From: Curtobacterium caseinilyticum
GTDB lineage: Bacteria; Actinomycetota; Actinomycetes; Actinomycetales; Microbacteriaceae
Reading direction: 5' to 3'
Length of the DNA stretch: 64,000 bases
Assembly (NCBI RefSeq): GCF_030363035.1
Contig: NZ_JAUCMN010000008.1
Coordinates: forward strand, 124,001-188,000
Positions 61,934-64,000 of this stretch are shown here, piece by piece. Numbering within the stretch: position 1 is the stretch's first letter; each line of letters begins with the position of its first letter. Below the pieces are notes generated by a model. It had not been told where the DNA came from. It searched no databases and saw nothing but the letters and a program-made list of their open reading frames with translations. Both the position numbers and the translations under genes were made by a program.

Positions 61934-64000
61934 TCACGCCACCGTGGCGAGCGCGAACGGCAGCACGGCCGAGGCGCCGGCACGCCGGAGCTCCCGCCCG
62001 GCGACGGTCACCGTCCACCGGCTGTCGACCAGGTCGTCGACGAGCAGCACCGGCCCCTGGTGCGACCCCAGCGCCGAGGCCAGTGCGGGATCGACCACGA
62101 ACGTGTCCCACACCCCGGCCAGCCGGTAGGCGCTGTTCGTCGCACCGTCCCCTCGAGGCTCCCCGCCGCTCCGCCCGAGCGTCCCGAGGAACTGCAGCCG
62201 CCCGATGGACGCCAGCGCCTGCGCCAACGACCCGACGAGCTCCGGCCGCGACCGCGAGGACATCGCGACGACACCGGTCGGACGCTCGGCCCAGGGCCAG
62301 TCCTTCAGAGCGCGGATGCACCCGTCGACCAGTTCGCGGGACACGGGACCGTCCGGAGTGGTGGCGGAGAACAGCGCGCGGAGCGGCCCGCCCCAGCCGA
62401 GATCGGTGAGCCGGGCGACGGCCCGGCCCGGTTCGACGAGCTCACCGGCCGGGATCTTCCCCTTCACGGCCACGCCGAGCGAGGACATGCCGGACGGCCA
62501 CTGGGCGCGCGGCGCGATCTCGACGCCGACCCGGTCGAGCGCGGCGGCCGCACCGGAGGTGTCCGACTCCGAGATCGACGTCGGGTACCAGACGCCGGCG
62601 CAGTTGTCGCAACGCCCGCACGGTTCGGCAGACGGGTCGTCCAGGTCCTGCTGCAGCAGCTGCATGCGGCAGGCCGAGGTGGACTCGTACGCGAGCATCG
62701 AGGCTGCCTCGGCCTCGCGCGCGGCGGCGACGCGTTCGTAGCGCGCGGCGTCGTACTGCCACGCCTGACCGGTCGACACCCATCCTCCGGCGACGCGGTG
62801 GACGGCGCCGTCCACGTCGAGCACCTTGAGCAGGAGCTCGAGCGTCGACCGCTTGATGTCCACCAGGCCCTCGAGCGCCACGGTCGACATCGCCGTGTCG
62901 GTGGAGAGCGCGCTGAGCACGGCGGACGCCCGGGCCTCGGTCGGCATCGACGCGCTCGCGAAGTACTGCCAGATCTCGCGGTCCTCGCGGCCGGGCAGCA
63001 GCAGCACGTCGGCGTTGTCGGTGGCGCGGCCGGCGCGACCGATCTGCTGGTAGTAGGCGACGGGCGACGAGGGTGCACCGACGTGCACGACGAACCCGAG
63101 GTCCGGCTTGTCGAAGCCCATGCCGAGCGCACTCGTGGCGACGAGCGCCTTGAGCTCGTTGCCCTTGAGCTGCTGCTCGAGCTGCTCGCGTTCCTCGGTG
63201 TCGGTCCGCCCGGTGTAGGCGCGGACGGCGTACCCGTTCTCGCGCAGGAGCCGAGCGATGTCCTCGGCCCCCGAGACGGTCAGCGTGTAGATGATGCCGC
63301 TGCCGGGCAGGTCCCCGAGGTGCGCGAGCAGCCACCCGAGGCGCTGTCGGGCGTCGGGCAGCGTGAGGACGCCGAGCCGCAGCGACGCACGCGCGAGCGA
63401 ACCGCGGATGGTGAAGACCGGGGCATCAGGGCCGGCGGTGAGCTGCTCGGCGACGTCCTCGACCACGCGCTCGTTCGCCGTGGCGGTGGTGGCGAGCACC
63501 GGAACGCCGGAGGGGAGCGACCGGATCAGCTCGGCGAGCCGACGGTAGTCCGGGCGGAAGTCGTGTCCCCAGTCGGAGATGCAGTGCGCCTCGTCCACCA
63601 CGAGCATCCCCATCCGGGCGATCAGCGTCGGCAGCTGCTCGTCGCGGAAGCGCGGGTTGTTGAGCCGCTCGGGGGAGACGAGGAGCACGTCGACCTCGTC
63701 ACGCGCGAGGGCCGCCTGCGTGTCGGCCCACTCGTGCGCGTTCGCGGAGTTGATCGACACCGCGCGGACGCCGGCGCGGGCGGCCGCGGCGACCTGGTCG
63801 CGCATGAGGGCCAGCAGCGGCGAGACGAGCACGGTCGGGCCGCCGCCACGTCGCCGCAGCAGCAGCGTCGCGAGGAAGTACACGGCCGACTTGCCCCATC
63901 CGGTGCGCTGCACCACGAGGGCGCGCTGCCGGTGTTCGACCAGCGCCGAGATCGCCTCGAGCTGCCCCGGGTGGAAGACCGCGTCCGGACGCCCGGTCAG
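61934..64000 (-). CDS. RecQ-family helicase fused to a phosphoribosyltransferase-like domain (5' end outside window)
   Basis: 689 codons visible, with the start beyond 64000. The first residues read LTGRPDAVFHPGQLEAISALV, then a P-loop written TGWGKS, DEAH (VVDEAHCISDWGHDFRPDYRRL), TTATAN, SALGMGFDKPDLGFVVH, QQIGRAGR, and a four-Cys zinc site (CRMQLL...CGRCDNC). The C-terminus (VLLVDDLVDSRWTVTVAGRELRRAGA) is the PRPP-binding signature of type I phosphoribosyltransferases, replacing RQC/HRDC domains. Such fusions occur in actinobacteria. Unwinds DNA 3'-5'; the role of the PRTase-like domain is unknown. Confidence 0.88.
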   Translation of the reverse strand: MTGRPDAVFHPGQLEAISALVEHRQRALVVQRTGWGKSAVYFLATLLLRRRGGGPTVLVSPLLALMRDQVAAAARAGVRAVSINSANAHEWADTQAALARDEVDVLLVSPERLNNPRFRDEQLPTLIARMGMLVVDEAHCISDWGHDFRPDYRRLAELIRSLPSGVPVLATTATANERVVEDVAEQLTAGPDAPVFTIRGSLARASLRLGVLTLPDARQRLGWLLAHLGDLPGSGIIYTLTVSGAEDIARLLRENGYAVRAYTGRTDTEEREQLEQQLKGNELKALVATSALGMGFDKPDLGFVVHVGAPSSPVAYYQQIGRAGRATDNADVLLLPGREDREIWQYFASASMPTEARASAVLSALSTDTAMSTVALEGLVDIKRSTLELLLKVLDVDGAVHRVAGGWVSTGQAWQYDAARYERVAAAREAEAASMLAYESTSACRMQLLQQDLDDPSAEPCGRCDNCAGVWYPTSISESDTSGAAAALDRVGVEIAPRAQWPSGMSSLGVAVKGKIPAGELVEPGRAVARLTDLGWGGPLRALFSATTPDGPVSRELVDGCIRALKDWPWAERPTGVVAMSSRSRPELVGSLAQALASIGRLQFLGTLGRSGGEPRGDGATNSAYRLAGVWDTFVVDPALASALGSHQGPVLLVDDLVDSRWTVTVAGRELRRAGASAVLPFALATVA

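Noticed and set aside
1-64000. tRNA, rRNA, IS element, prophage and origin.
   Set aside because: Read for typical conserved arms, transposase motifs and DnaA-box clusters; none found. A tRNA scan would settle the first.

Overview
The window is a very GC-rich chromosomal segment from an actinobacterium. The gene order fits the family Microbacteriaceae, and I infer a Curtobacterium-like organism: cinA-clgR-DUF3046-recA-recX-miaB-miaA-dapF-hflX-lexA, parA-scpA-scpB-rluB-tyrA-cmk-der, GTG/TTG starts, and an M4 protease paired with emfourin. No rRNA, tRNA, IS element, phage or CRISPR array was seen. No gene-free stretch exceeds about 300 bases; the longest (8436-8715 and 27041-27335) are the pnp and recA leaders.

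Layout. 1-8.4 kb: a cut-off aldo/keto reductase, a HelD-type helicase, a protealysin-like M4 peptidase with its inhibitor, a GH6 cellulase, VanZ, rpsO, an FMN reductase and a secreted muralytic-type protein. 8.7-16.5 kb: pnp, a PEBP-family protein, a TetR regulator, M16 peptidase, a histidine phosphatase, a GNAT enzyme, dapB and a small membrane protein. 16.6-25.7 kb: an SDR epimerase, thyA-folA, dapA, RNase J, ftsK and pgsA. 25.7-36.5 kb: the DNA-repair and tRNA-modification block cinA, clgR, DUF3046, recA, recX, miaB, miaA, dapF, then an RsmC-like methyltransferase, hflX and lexA divergent from a LysM division inhibitor. 36.6-40.8 kb: hisC-hisB-hisH-hisA/priA and an SseB-domain gene. 40.9-49 kb: parA, scpA, scpB, an RGG-repeat pseudouridine synthase, tyrA, cmk, der. 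49-60.4 kb: an accessory type VII secretion region with an FHA-containing EccC/EssC-like ATPase, an ESAT-6-like helical protein, a coiled-coil protein, an EspG-like chaperone candidate, an alpha/beta-hydrolase effector, and a series of related lipoproteins with degraded toxin and immunity copies between them. 60.4-64 kb: an aldo/keto reductase, a membrane protein and a RecQ helicase fused to a phosphoribosyltransferase-like domain (cut by the window end).

The most novel-looking system is the type VII lipase-toxin/lipoprotein-immunity array at 54.9-60.4 kb. It includes a dead lipase fragment whose catalytic serine is glycine and a signal-less immunity fragment, in DNA visibly poorer in GC than its surroundings.

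Window-wide patterns. A 62-bp palindromic repeat occurs three times with exactly the same length, each time beside a second palindromic element (GGACGGGAGGC...GCCTCCCGTCC) that also occurs alone as a terminator-like hairpin. Many genes carry a TANNNT -10 box exactly 6 nt before the start codon, the geometry of leaderless transcripts; one palindromic -10 (ATCCTAGGAT) serves two divergent genes, each at 6 nt. recA has two LexA boxes plus a RecA-NDp (PafBC-type) promoter, and the lexA/LysM intergene holds two further LexA boxes.
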